64,000 nt of DNA from JANOSH01 sp031415695. GTDB lineage: Bacteria > Actinomycetota > Acidimicrobiia > Acidimicrobiales > Ilumatobacteraceae. The notes beneath the pieces were generated by a model. The model was not told where the DNA came from. It was given only the letters and a program-made list of their open reading frames with translations, and did not search any database. Position 1 is the stretch's first letter. The number at the start of each line of letters is the position of its first letter. A program made the position numbers and the translations under genes. The stretch is taken from positions 1 to 64,000 of the forward strand of contig JANOSH010000052.1 of the NCBI GenBank assembly GCA_031415695.1. The letters are read 5' to 3'. This document shows, in pieces, positions 32,621 through 41,329 of the stretch.

Positions 32621-35386
32621 ATGGACGGAGCAGTCGGGTCGCCGCACCAATCGGGTCCGGGATCGCCGGTCTTCATCGGGCGCCGGGTCGAGGTGGCGTC
32701 GATCGAACAGTTCCTGCGCTCCGTCCGAAACGGTCACGTGGCGATGGCGGTCGTCGAGGCAGAGGCAGGAGCCGGAAAGACCTCGCTGCTCCGTCACATT
32801 GCCACCGAAGTTGCCGGCCCCGCCGGGTTCACGATTTTCTCGGCCGACGGCGACCCAAACGATTCACGGGCATTGCGGTGCATCACCGAGTCGCTCGGCT
32901 GCCGACCCACCAGCGCCGACCCAACCCGGGCGCGTGTCGCCGACCTGCTCCGGTCATCAACAACCACAGGCGGTGTCACGTCGGCGGTGCAGGAACTTGT
33001 CCTCGAAATTATCGAACGAGCGTCGATCGAGGCGCCGACGGTGCTGCTGATCGACGACCTGCAGTGGGTTGACGCCGCCAGCTTGTCGCTTGTCGGTTCC
33101 CTGCTGCGCCGCATGCGCGGCACCCCCTTCGGTGTGCTTGCGGCAACACGGCCGAGCAACCAGGTGCGGGCCGCTCTTGCGCCGTTCGGAGTACACCACG
33201 TGACGCTTGGTCGACTCGACGACGACGAATTCGCCGAGCTCACCTGGTTGCATTCGGGCTCGATGCCGACGGCCGAACTGCTCGTCTCGCTGGAACCGGT
33301 CCGTTCCAACCTGTTCATGTTGTCGATGCTCGCGCGCGCCAACACAGACGATCGCGAGCGGCGTCCCGCCGAGACGTTCCGGATGCTCACCGCGGGCCTC
33401 GAACCTGAGCTCCGGGCCCTGTTGGAACTGGCGGCCGTCGGAGGTCGTGAGGTCGATGTCGATGCGCTAGCGCTAGCGTCGGGTCGGCCGCTCGCCGACA
33501 TCGTACGACTCACCCGAGACGGCGTACGTCGCGGCTGGCTCACCTCTGACGGCGAGACTGTTGTGTTCCGCCACGATCTGCTGGTCGAAGCAGTGGTCTC
33601 GACGCTCCCGATCGATGAACGTGATTGCCTGCACCTCGCCCTCGGGCGCTCACTCGCCCGGCTTGGCCACCAGCCCGGTCGTGCCGCGTTTCATCTCGAT
33701 GCCGCTGGCTATCTGCTTGGGCCACTCGACGGTGCCCTCATTCGACCCCTGCTCGATGTACTGCCCTGGGACGACCCGGCGGTGTTTGCGCTCGCGGAAC
33801 GAGCCCACGGCCTCGACCCCGCCGACGTCGATGCGTTAGTTGCGCTGATGCACTGCCTCGCGGTCCGCCATCGCCATCGTGAGGTCACCGACGCCGCCCG
33901 ACAATGGTTGGACCTGGGCGTGGGGGGGCCCGAGGCGACCGGTCGGGTGCGCCTGCTGGCCGCCACGTCGATGGTCACCGTCCTCGGAAGCGAAGCGGTG
34001 ATCGATCATCTCGAATCGCTGCTTGACGAGGGCACACTTACACCGAGTCAACGCGCCGACGCCTTGAACACCATCACGCGATTTCACTGGCATCAGCGCG
34101 ATTCGGCCCTGGTGCTGGCCTCGGCAACGCGGGCGCTCGACGCCAGCCGGGCGGCCGCGTCGGTGTCCGGTGAAGTACAGGCCCTGTGCAGCCGATCCGA
34201 AGCCCAAGCGATCGTCGGCGAGGTGGAGTCTGCGCTCGCCGACGCGCGAGCCGCCGGGGCACTCGTAACGGCGGCATCGCTGACCACGGCCATGCCGGCA
34301 CTCGCGCTTGGTACGGCGATGTCGTCGGCAGGCCAGATGCGTGAAGCTCTCCCGATGCTCACCCAAGCGCTACGAGCGGCCGAGCGGGCCGGCGATCCGC
34401 AGGCGATGGTGCTGGCCCAGGTCACCATGCAGGCGACCCGATACCACACCGGGGAATGGGATGCCTTCGTCGCCGACGCCGACGCGATGGCCGAGGTCGG
34501 GCGGGACTCCATGGTGCGTGCCGGCATCGTCCTGCCGCTGGGCTTTGCAGCGGCGGTCGCGGTTCGGCGGGGGCGGTTCGCCGAGGTCCCGACTATTGCG
34601 GCGCGACTGCGCGCCGAATACACGCTCGGCGATAGCCACCCTGGGGCGCTGATCGGCGTCGGCCTTCTGGAAATCGCCGAGCTCGAGGCAGTCGGGCGGT
34701 TGTCGGACGCATGCCGTCACGCTGCGGTTATGGCCGAGTTCCTGGCCGTCGCGGGAACGTCGGCACAGAGCCTCGTGGTAATCGACGCGGCCCGCCTGGC
34801 CTGGCAGGTTGGGGAGCGTGATGTTCTCGCCCTCGCCCTCGACATGACATCGCACGCTGCGGCCCTGTCCCGTACCCCCACCCGGCAATTCCTGTATGAG
34901 TTTATCGCCGCGATCGCGGCTGACGATGCCGAGCGCATCGTGGCAGCGGCCCGCAACGTCGCCGGCACGCAGCGGGCATGGGATGGCGCGATCAGTCTGC
35001 ACATCGCCGGCATCGAAGGCCGACGTGCCAGCCTCGATGCCAGCGGCGATCTGCTCACCGCAGCCGCTGCAAGATACGAGGCGCTCGGCTGCCTGCGGCA
35101 CATGCAGATCGCTCGGGACGGGCTCGGTTTCGACGCGTTGTACGGTCACGCAACCGCACCGGCTACGACCGATCCCGTGGCGCTCTCGGGCGCCGAGGTC
35201 AAGGTGTTGCGGTTGGTCGTCGACGGCCTGCCCAATGGCGACATCGCCGACGCGTTGTTCGTCTCGAAGCGCACCGTGGAATCGCACCTCGGTTCGCTTT
35301 ATCGCAAGACCGGGGTGACCACCCGGGTCGCCCTGGCACGCGTCGGCGTGGCCGCCTTCGGCGCGACGGCGAATCCGACGATGTGA
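32621..35386 (+). CDS. LAL-type (large ATP-binding) LuxR-family regulator
   Basis: The 921-residue protein has a Walker A near the N-terminus (EAEAGAGKTSLL, ~47-58), Walker B VLLIDDLQWVDAAS, long helical repeats, and a C-terminal LuxR helix-turn-helix: LSGAEVKVLRLVVDGLPNGDIADALFVSKRTVESHLGSLYRKTGVTTRVALARV. LAL regulators activate specialised pathways on binding ligand and ATP. It follows the membrane protein and leader-like protein behind palindromic site 1, and a second copy of that palindrome lies 12 bp after its stop. Binding of this protein to the palindrome is an attractive but untested idea. Confidence 0.92.
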   Translation: MDGAVGSPHQSGPGSPVFIGRRVEVASIEQFLRSVRNGHVAMAVVEAEAGAGKTSLLRHIATEVAGPAGFTIFSADGDPNDSRALRCITESLGCRPTSADPTRARVADLLRSSTTTGGVTSAVQELVLEIIERASIEAPTVLLIDDLQWVDAASLSLVGSLLRRMRGTPFGVLAATRPSNQVRAALAPFGVHHVTLGRLDDDEFAELTWLHSGSMPTAELLVSLEPVRSNLFMLSMLARANTDDRERRPAETFRMLTAGLEPELRALLELAAVGGREVDVDALALASGRPLADIVRLTRDGVRRGWLTSDGETVVFRHDLLVEAVVSTLPIDERDCLHLALGRSLARLGHQPGRAAFHLDAAGYLLGPLDGALIRPLLDVLPWDDPAVFALAERAHGLDPADVDALVALMHCLAVRHRHREVTDAARQWLDLGVGGPEATGRVRLLAATSMVTVLGSEAVIDHLESLLDEGTLTPSQRADALNTITRFHWHQRDSALVLASATRALDASRAAASVSGEVQALCSRSEAQAIVGEVESALADARAAGALVTAASLTTAMPALALGTAMSSAGQMREALPMLTQALRAAERAGDPQAMVLAQVTMQATRYHTGEWDAFVADADAMAEVGRDSMVRAGIVLPLGFAAAVAVRRGRFAEVPTIAARLRAEYTLGDSHPGALIGVGLLEIAELEAVGRLSDACRHAAVMAEFLAVAGTSAQSLVVIDAARLAWQVGERDVLALALDMTSHAAALSRTPTRQFLYEFIAAIAADDAERIVAAARNVAGTQRAWDGAISLHIAGIEGRRASLDASGDLLTAAAARYEALGCLRHMQIARDGLGFDALYGHATAPATTDPVALSGAEVKVLRLVVDGLPNGDIADALFVSKRTVESHLGSLYRKTGVTTRVALARVGVAAFGATANPTM

Positions 35387-35398
35387 CGTTCTGGAATT

Positions 35399-35441
35399 CC
35401 GTGCGCGCACGGATCCGTCGCTGACCGGCTATGGCGATACT
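35399..35441 (+). promoter_or_regulatory. Palindromic promoter element, site 2
   Basis: CCGTGCGCGCACGG (35399-35412), flanked by GGAATT and ATCCG, is identical to site 1. A GATACT -10-like hexamer starts 24 bases after it (35436-35441), and the broken lipoprotein gene begins at ATG 35474. Confidence 0.65.
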
Positions 35442-35473
35442 CGACTCAACCCTAAGAAGGTCGAGGTTGAATC

Positions 35474-36177
35474 ATGTCCATTCGCCGTTCACCGTTCGCC
35501 GTTCGCCGTTCGCCGTTCGCTGTGCGCTGCACTGGCGCTGAGCCTGATCGCCGCATGCGGCGAAGCATCCACGCAAGGCGGTTCCACGACCGTGTCGATA
35601 GCGGCCCTCGCGGCTAGCGCTAGCGACTTCCAACCCGATTCTGTGCTGAACAAACCGGCACCGGCTTCGCTGGCGCACACCCGAGTGGGTCGAGCGTCAA
35701 TGTGCGCTCAACCGCCACGGGACACGACGGCTCCGTCGTGATCGCCGGAACCACACACGCGTTCGCAACAACTGCAGCGACGTATCCGTCGGGTCTGTGG
35801 GAAGGGTTCGACGGGTTCAGCGCCGACGCACCTATCGACGTTGTGAAGGTCGGACGTTACGGGTGGATCGTGCTCGCCGACGGCACCCAACGCGGCGCAA
35901 AGACCACCGTCGAGACCACCACCGCGGGCGGAACAGTCGACCCCGACACCGGTACCGGTGCCGGCCAGGTGCCGGCGTCACCAATCCCGCCTCCTCCCAT
36001 CCGCTAGAGGATCTCAGCGCACAGGAGTGTGCCGACATCAAGGCGCTCCACTTCAAGGTGGACATCAAGCTCTTCGATGAGAAGGACGAAACGAAGAAGA
36101 AGCGTTATAGGACTACGCTGGCACTCCTCAAGGGGCGATTCACCAGAGGAGGCTGCCCGGGAGCAATCTGGCCCTGA
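35474..36177 (+). pseudogene. Frameshifted lipoprotein gene with heptanucleotide repeat at its start
   Basis: ATG 35474 is followed by six 7-bp repeats, and the frame from it ends early. In the next frame a lipoprotein signal appears (LCAALALSLIAACGE), continuing to SASDFQPDSVLN. A further frame encodes GSSVNVRSTATGHDGSVVIAG and WEGFDGFSADAPIDVVKVG to 36007. A third encodes SAQECADIKALHFKVDIKLF ending at 36177. Removing one 7-bp unit would fuse the ATG in frame to the lipobox, giving MSIRRSPFAVRRSLCAALA as signal peptide. Even then two later frame breaks remain, so either this is a pseudogene or there are sequence errors. The product would be a surface lipoprotein of unknown function, under palindromic site 2. 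Confidence 0.6.
35481..35522. repeat. Heptanucleotide tandem repeat (six units of TTCGCCG)
   Basis: Six consecutive 7-bp units lie within the signal-peptide coding region; units 1 and 3-5 are TTCGCCG, unit 2 TTCACCG, unit 6 TTCGCTG. Seven is not a multiple of three, so unit gain or loss shifts the frame, the classic layout of a slipped-strand phase switch. Confidence 0.75.
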
Positions 36178-36267
36178 GCCGGGCACGTTGGCCCGCCGCC
36201 CTAGAGTTGCCCGAAAGGGTGTCTCATCGAGTTACACGCAGGGAGTGCGCTGATCGAAACGTCACCG

Positions 36268-39021
36268 GTGAACGAACGTCGGGTAGCGGACCGCGCCGCC
36301 ACGATTGCCGGCCGCACGCGCGAACTGACGCACTTGCGCGACATCGTCGCGCATCATGCCGCTGGATCCGGTGCGCTCGTCGCAATCGACGGTGAGGCCG
36401 GGATCGGCAAGACCACGCTGCTCGCTGAGCTGACGTCGCTGACCCGGCAGGCCGGTTCGATGGTCTTCTGGGTCCGGTGCACCGAGGCCGACCAGATCCG
36501 CTCGTTCGGCGCATTGCTCGATGCGCTGGACTGCCGGCTCCAACATCCGGATCCGGCTTTCCGTCGGGTCGCTGAGATCCTCGTGGGCGGAATCGAGGCC
36601 GTCGTCGATCCGTTCCGGTTCGATACCGACGCCGCATGGCGCCGCCCAGTACAGGAAGCGGTTGTCGATCTGCTCCTTGAACTGGTCGACCGCATACCGG
36701 TGCTGCTAGCCGTGGACGATATCCAATGGGCCGACGCCGGCACCGCCTCGGTCGTGGCCGCCATTGCCCGCCGCACCCAATCGACTCCGCTCGTTATCGC
36801 CTGGACTCAGCGCGCCACGGTCCGCAGCCAAGTGGCCGACGATGTGCGGGGTCGGTTCCGCGATGGCCTGCAACAGATCACCCTCGGGCCGCTGAACGGT
36901 GACGACGTTCGAGAGGTCGGTGCCGGTCTGCTGGGCCACCCGCCCGATCCCGCTCAAACGGCTCGACTCGGACGAGCCGACGGCAACCCGTTCTTCGTCA
37001 CCGCGCTCATCGCCCATGATGCCGACTCCAAACGGGCCGACGTGGTGCAGCAATGGCTCGACCGGCTGCCGACCAACACGAGTGATCTGCTCGCCATCGC
37101 CTCATCGATCGGCGTTGACTTCGAAGTCGGCCTGCTGGGGCTGGTGGTGCAGCGCACCCCCGACGTGCTCGCCGAGCTGCTCCAACCGGCGGTTCGCTCG
37201 GGGGTTCTCCAGACACACGGTGCCGGGCGCTACGCCTTTGCCCACGACCTCATCCGCACGGCTGCCGAAGAAGCTGTGCCGAGATCGCTGCGTTCCGCCA
37301 TGCATCGGGAGATCGCCCGCGTGCTGGAGACGACGGGTGCCGACGTGGGCGTGGTCGCCCGGCATCTGGCGCGTGGAGCCCGACCGGGCGATGCAGCCAC
37401 GGCCGAGCGAATCCGCCAGGCGTGCACGAGCGTGATGCGCAGCGATGCAGCATCGGCCGCCGAACTGCTGGAGGTGGCAGCCGGGCTGTGCACACCAGCC
37501 TCGCCAGTTTGGGCCGAGGTGATGGCTGATTGGGTGATCGCCCTTCAATGGTCGGGCCGGGCCACCGAGTCGTTGACACTTGCGAACGCCGCCGTCGACC
37601 ACCCACTGCACTCGTCGGTGGGCTCGCGGTTGCGGATGGTGCAGGCCACGAGCCTCGCCCTGGTGAACGATCTTCCCGCGGCAGCAGCGACGTACCGCAC
37701 CATCGCCGACGACCCGAGTACGCCGAGCGCGGTGCGGGCGCTCGTGCTGGCCGAACTGGCTACGCTCGAAGCCTGGGGCGTCGATCGGACGAAGGGCCGA
37801 GCAACCGCGAACGAGGCGCTGGCACTGGCGCGCGAGGTCGCAGCGGTGCAAGCAGAACTGCAGACGTTGTGTGCGCTGTCCACCATGTCGTTGTTCGACG
37901 GTGAGGTGCACGCCGCTATCGCCCACGGGCGCGAGGCCGTGCAGCGGGGCCGCGAGCACCGCAGCCTGGCCCCGGCCCGTGAGGTGTACCTGGCCCTAGC
38001 CCTCGCCAACGCCGATGAGCACGACGAGGCTGCCATCTGGTTCCGCAAGGGCCAATCCGACGCCGAAGCGGTCAGCGACCTGTGGCTGGTGTCGCGCTAC
38101 CAACTTGCCCGCATGTCGTCGGAAGTGTCCACGGGCGAGTGGGAGTCGGTGGTCGCCGACGCCGAGGCCGTAATCGCCCTGCACGACGACACGGGCATGG
38201 GGTCGGGCATGCCGCAGGCGCCCGCTGCCGCCGGGCTGGTCGCCGTTCGGCGTGGCGAGAGCGACGAGGTGGTATCTCGGTACCGTGAGCTGGCCGGCCG
38301 GCACGCCAAGCAAGGTGCGGAACTGCCGGGCCTGCTGTTCACCGCATGGATGGAGGGGCTCGTCGCCGAACGGGAGGGTCGCGTCGCCGATGCCGCCGCG
38401 ATCCTCCTGTTCGCGTACGACACGGTGATTGGCAACGCCCGGCTTGTCCAGTTGTGGCTGGCTGCTGATGTAGTACGCGTCGTTCTGGCTGCCGGTGATC
38501 GTCAGCGGGCTACCGAGGTAGCCGCACAGATGACGATGTTCGCGAACGAGGTCGTGATGGCAAGGTCCGCGCTCGGAGTCGCCGACCTCTGCGCGGCCTT
38601 GGTGGCCAAGGCCGATGGCGACCAGCGTTCGGTGGCGTTACTGGAGCGAGCGGCCGGTCACCTGCGATCGGCCGGGCGGCTCCCCGCACTTCTGCAGGCC
38701 TTGGAGTCACTTCCACAGACGTTGACCGTCACCGCCGAACGCGACCAATTGATCGAACAGCTCGGCATCCGGCGCGTCGAGTCGCCGACCACGTTGCCGA
38801 CCCCGAAGTCGCCTCTTGATCGGCTGACGCGAACCGAGCGGTCGATCGCCAGCCTGATCGCCACGGGCCTCGCCAACCCGGCCATTGCCACGAATCTGGG
38901 CCTGTCAAAACGCACGGTCGAGTATCACGTGTCGAATATCTACATGAAGCTCGCCGTCACGAGCCGTCTGGCCGTCGCTCGGCTCGTCGACGACCACGAC
39001 CGACCGGGCTACTTGGCGTAG
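36268..39021 (+). CDS. Second LAL-type LuxR-family regulator
   Basis: The 917-residue protein has Walker A (DGEAGIGKTTLLAEL, ~41-55), Walker B VLLAVDDIQWADAGT, tetratricopeptide-like helical repeats, and a C-terminal LuxR domain LTRTERSIASLIATGLANPAIATNLGLSKRTVEYHVSNIYMKLAVTSRLAVARLV. It starts at GTG 36268. It resembles the regulator at 32621 in size and layout but is not a recent duplicate. Its 3' end overlaps the convergent cupin gene by 13 bp. Targets unknown; the lipoprotein gene upstream is a candidate. Confidence 0.92.
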   Translation: MNERRVADRAATIAGRTRELTHLRDIVAHHAAGSGALVAIDGEAGIGKTTLLAELTSLTRQAGSMVFWVRCTEADQIRSFGALLDALDCRLQHPDPAFRRVAEILVGGIEAVVDPFRFDTDAAWRRPVQEAVVDLLLELVDRIPVLLAVDDIQWADAGTASVVAAIARRTQSTPLVIAWTQRATVRSQVADDVRGRFRDGLQQITLGPLNGDDVREVGAGLLGHPPDPAQTARLGRADGNPFFVTALIAHDADSKRADVVQQWLDRLPTNTSDLLAIASSIGVDFEVGLLGLVVQRTPDVLAELLQPAVRSGVLQTHGAGRYAFAHDLIRTAAEEAVPRSLRSAMHREIARVLETTGADVGVVARHLARGARPGDAATAERIRQACTSVMRSDAASAAELLEVAAGLCTPASPVWAEVMADWVIALQWSGRATESLTLANAAVDHPLHSSVGSRLRMVQATSLALVNDLPAAAATYRTIADDPSTPSAVRALVLAELATLEAWGVDRTKGRATANEALALAREVAAVQAELQTLCALSTMSLFDGEVHAAIAHGREAVQRGREHRSLAPAREVYLALALANADEHDEAAIWFRKGQSDAEAVSDLWLVSRYQLARMSSEVSTGEWESVVADAEAVIALHDDTGMGSGMPQAPAAAGLVAVRRGESDEVVSRYRELAGRHAKQGAELPGLLFTAWMEGLVAEREGRVADAAAILLFAYDTVIGNARLVQLWLAADVVRVVLAAGDRQRATEVAAQMTMFANEVVMARSALGVADLCAALVAKADGDQRSVALLERAAGHLRSAGRLPALLQALESLPQTLTVTAERDQLIEQLGIRRVESPTTLPTPKSPLDRLTRTERSIASLIATGLANPAIATNLGLSKRTVEYHVSNIYMKLAVTSRLAVARLVDDHDRPGYLA

Positions 39022-39362
39022 TTGGAGGCACCCCACCAGTCGACGACGACGACGGGTTCGTCGCCGACGACCCATGCATCGTGTCCGTGGGGAAGGGCGG
39101 TGACGTCGCCCGGGTGGGCCTCGAGTTCGGTGCCGTCGGCCATGCGGATGCCGAGCACACCGGAGACATGAAACTGGAAGTGTGGGGCTTCGCACAGGTC
39201 GGTTCCGGCGATCGGCTTGACGTGTTCCGACCATCGCCATCCGGGCTCCAGTTGGAGTCGGCCGATTTCGGAGCCGCCGATCGTGACGAGATCGACTCGG
39301 CCGTAGGGGAAGTTGCGGGTCTCGTCGGGTTGGTCGAACCGGCGTTGCTCTGCGTTTGGCAT
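39009..39362 (-). CDS. Cupin-domain protein
   Basis: This 117-residue single cupin barrel has the first metal motif in WRWSEHVKPIAGTDLCEAPHFQFHVSG and the second in HPGDVTALPHGHDAWVVGDEPVVVVDW, with several histidines as likely metal ligands. It is a small enzyme or binding protein of unknown substrate. It is divergent from the kinase-like gene at 39519, with an 8-bp inverted repeat between them. Confidence 0.82.
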   Translation of the reverse strand: MPNAEQRRFDQPDETRNFPYGRVDLVTIGGSEIGRLQLEPGWRWSEHVKPIAGTDLCEAPHFQFHVSGVLGIRMADGTELEAHPGDVTALPHGHDAWVVGDEPVVVVDWWGASNYAK

Positions 39363-39433
39363 GTGAGGCTCCTTGTTGTCAGGGTCGAATCGATCGACGC
39401 AGTCGCATCATCTGCCTGGAGGATTGCGCCCTG

Positions 39434-39473
39434 TTTGCAGCGCGGCGTGCTCTGTCTGCAAGCCGGCTGCAAA
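39434..39473. promoter_or_regulatory. Inverted repeat in divergent promoter region
   Basis: TTTGCAGC (39434-39441) and GCTGCAAA (39466-39473) form perfect 8-bp arms 24 bp apart between the divergent cupin and phosphotransferase-like genes. Additional TGCA half-sites lie between the arms. It may be an operator. Confidence 0.35.
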
Positions 39474-39518
39474 TGCACTGTGGCATTGTGATGGGAGTCT
39501 TTTCGAGCTTGGAGAAAC

Positions 39519-40532
39519 GTGACTAAACCAGATGTGCGGCCGGTAGCGGGTTCGGTTGACGAGATGTTGCCGCCCGGTGCGGTGCGTACCCCTATGACGC
39601 ACGTCGACTCGAAGTCGGGTGCTCGCTTCGAGTGGGTGGAGGCGAACGGCCGTCGTTACGTGTTGAAGCATTTCGATCTGCACGACGATTGGACGATGCG
39701 CGCGGTCGGCGATCTCGGTTGCGGCACGCTGTTACTTTGGTCAGCAGGACTGCTGGATGAACTGCCTGGCTGTTTTCGACAACCGATCATCGCCGTGGCC
39801 TGTGACCGGTCGATCTGGCCGCCGGCCCGGGCGACGAGTGTTCTGATGGAGGACATCGGGGATTGCCTCGTGCCGCCCGGGGACGAACCGATCGCGCTCG
39901 ACCAGCACCTCACGTTCATCGATCACATGGCGGCGCTACACGCCCATTTCTGGGAACGCGGCTCGGAGATCGACATGATCCCGAACGAGAACCGCCTCCT
40001 GGAACTGTCACCGTGGCTGGCGATCGCCGAAGCCGAGTTGCAGTCGAATCATCTGGTGCCGCGCCTGGTTGGTGAGGGTTGGCAGTTGCTGCCGACGGTC
40101 GCGCCGCGGCTCGCCGAGATCGTGGTGCCATTGGCGTGGAACCCGGGACCGCTGGCTGGGGCGCTCGCTACGACACCGTCAACGTTGGTGCACGGTAACT
40201 GGAAGCTCGGCAACCTTGGCACCGATCCCGACGGGCGAACGGTGCTCATCGATTGGGAGAACCCTGGCCGCGGCGCGGGGTGCGGCGACCTGGCTTGGTA
40301 CTTGGCGATCAACTCCGCCCGGCTGCCTTGCAGTCGCGAACACACGATCGACGCCTATCGCACCGGTCTCGAGGTGCGTGGGGTAGACACTGGCGGGTGG
40401 TGGGATCGCCAACTCGCGCTTGGGTTGCTCGCCGGGATCGTGTGGTTCGGTTGGGAGAAGGCCTTCGGCGGTTGGAACGAGGAGTTGGCGTGGTGGACGA
40501 AGCAGGTCGAGACTGCCGCGGCCTACCTCTGA
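39519..40532 (+). CDS. Aminoglycoside-phosphotransferase-fold protein with altered catalytic loop
   Basis: The 337-residue protein has the APH/choline-kinase fold: lysine strand RRYVLKHFDLHDDW, hinge VLMEDIGDCLVPPGD, catalytic loop LVHGNWKLGNLG, and metal loop TVLIDWENPGRGAGCGDLAWYLAIN. The family catalytic loop is HxD; here the Asp is Asn (codon AAC at the position of an expected GAC), so phosphotransfer may be lost or weak. The GTG start is at 39519. A methyltransferase gene follows 2 nt downstream, forming an operon. Confidence 0.8.
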   Translation: MTKPDVRPVAGSVDEMLPPGAVRTPMTHVDSKSGARFEWVEANGRRYVLKHFDLHDDWTMRAVGDLGCGTLLLWSAGLLDELPGCFRQPIIAVACDRSIWPPARATSVLMEDIGDCLVPPGDEPIALDQHLTFIDHMAALHAHFWERGSEIDMIPNENRLLELSPWLAIAEAELQSNHLVPRLVGEGWQLLPTVAPRLAEIVVPLAWNPGPLAGALATTPSTLVHGNWKLGNLGTDPDGRTVLIDWENPGRGAGCGDLAWYLAINSARLPCSREHTIDAYRTGLEVRGVDTGGWWDRQLALGLLAGIVWFGWEKAFGGWNEELAWWTKQVETAAAYL

Positions 40533-40534
40533 GC

Positions 40535-41329
40535 GTGTCGGCCGCAACGTTCCGTGATGAGGTGCGATTTGCGTACGACGTGGCCGCCCCGGGCTGGGCG
40601 AACGGTGCCGGTGTGGTCTACGGCGCGCTCGCCGAAGAACTTGTAGCGCTGCTTCCATCGCCCGTTCCCGGCACGGTGCTCGATCTGTGCGCAGGAACGG
40701 GAGTCGTGTCGGCGGTACTCGGTCGCCGCGGTCTACCGGTAATCGCCGCTGACCTGGCCGAGGAGATGCTGCGGGTCAATCGGTCCCATCGCCCAGCTTC
40801 GGTGGCCGCCGATGCGGTGGCGTTGCCGTTCCGATCCGCCGCGTTCGGCGCGGTCGTAGTCGCATTCGGGCTCAATCACACACCAGACCCGGTTGGATTC
40901 CTGAGCGAGACGTGCCGCGTCACGGCTGCTGGCGGCAGCGTGTTGGCCTCGACATTCGCTGGTGGTTGGCCGCACCCGGCAAAGGCGGTTGTCGACGAGG
41001 TACTCGCTGGTTTCGGGTTCCGATCACCGGGCTGGTACGACCGGCTGAAGCGTGAGCTAGAAGGCCTCACGGGCTCACTACAGGCGTTGTTGGACATCGC
41101 CCAGCGCGCCGAACTGCGTGACGTCCAGGCCTTGCTGATCGAGGTTGCACCTCCGGTGACAGTTGATGAGGTTGTGGGTTGGCGATTCTCGATGGCCTCA
41201 CATGCGGGGTTCATCGCCTCGCTACCAGCGGCCACCCGACGGCATGTCGCGAAGGTCGCGGCAACAGAGGTGCGCCGCTGTTGGGAACCGCTCGTGATCC
41301 CGATGCTCGTACTCAGCGCCCGGGTGTGA
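40535..41329 (+). CDS. Class I SAM-dependent methyltransferase
   Basis: The 264-residue protein (GTG 40535) contains motif I VLDLCAGTGVVSAVL, motif II VIAADLAEEMLRVNR, DAVALPFRSAAFGAVVVAFGLNHTPDPVGFLSETCRVTAAGGSVLAST, the ubiE/COQ5-like methyltransferase-11 pattern. Upstream in-frame sequence is shadow of the preceding gene. It probably methylates a small molecule. It is cotranscribed with the kinase-fold protein and converges with the AfsR-like regulator gene (17-bp overlap). Confidence 0.88.
   Translation: MSAATFRDEVRFAYDVAAPGWANGAGVVYGALAEELVALLPSPVPGTVLDLCAGTGVVSAVLGRRGLPVIAADLAEEMLRVNRSHRPASVAADAVALPFRSAAFGAVVVAFGLNHTPDPVGFLSETCRVTAAGGSVLASTFAGGWPHPAKAVVDEVLAGFGFRSPGWYDRLKRELEGLTGSLQALLDIAQRAELRDVQALLIEVAPPVTVDEVVGWRFSMASHAGFIASLPAATRRHVAKVAATEVRRCWEPLVIPMLVLSARV

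Noticed and set aside
34370..35410. 346-codon minus-strand frame opposite the first LAL regulator
   Set aside because: No motifs, and the plus strand has a conserved LuxR domain over the same DNA.
35481..35522. Heptamer tract as a CRISPR or mobile-element repeat
   Set aside because: Units are contiguous 7-mers without spacers, so it is a simple tandem repeat.
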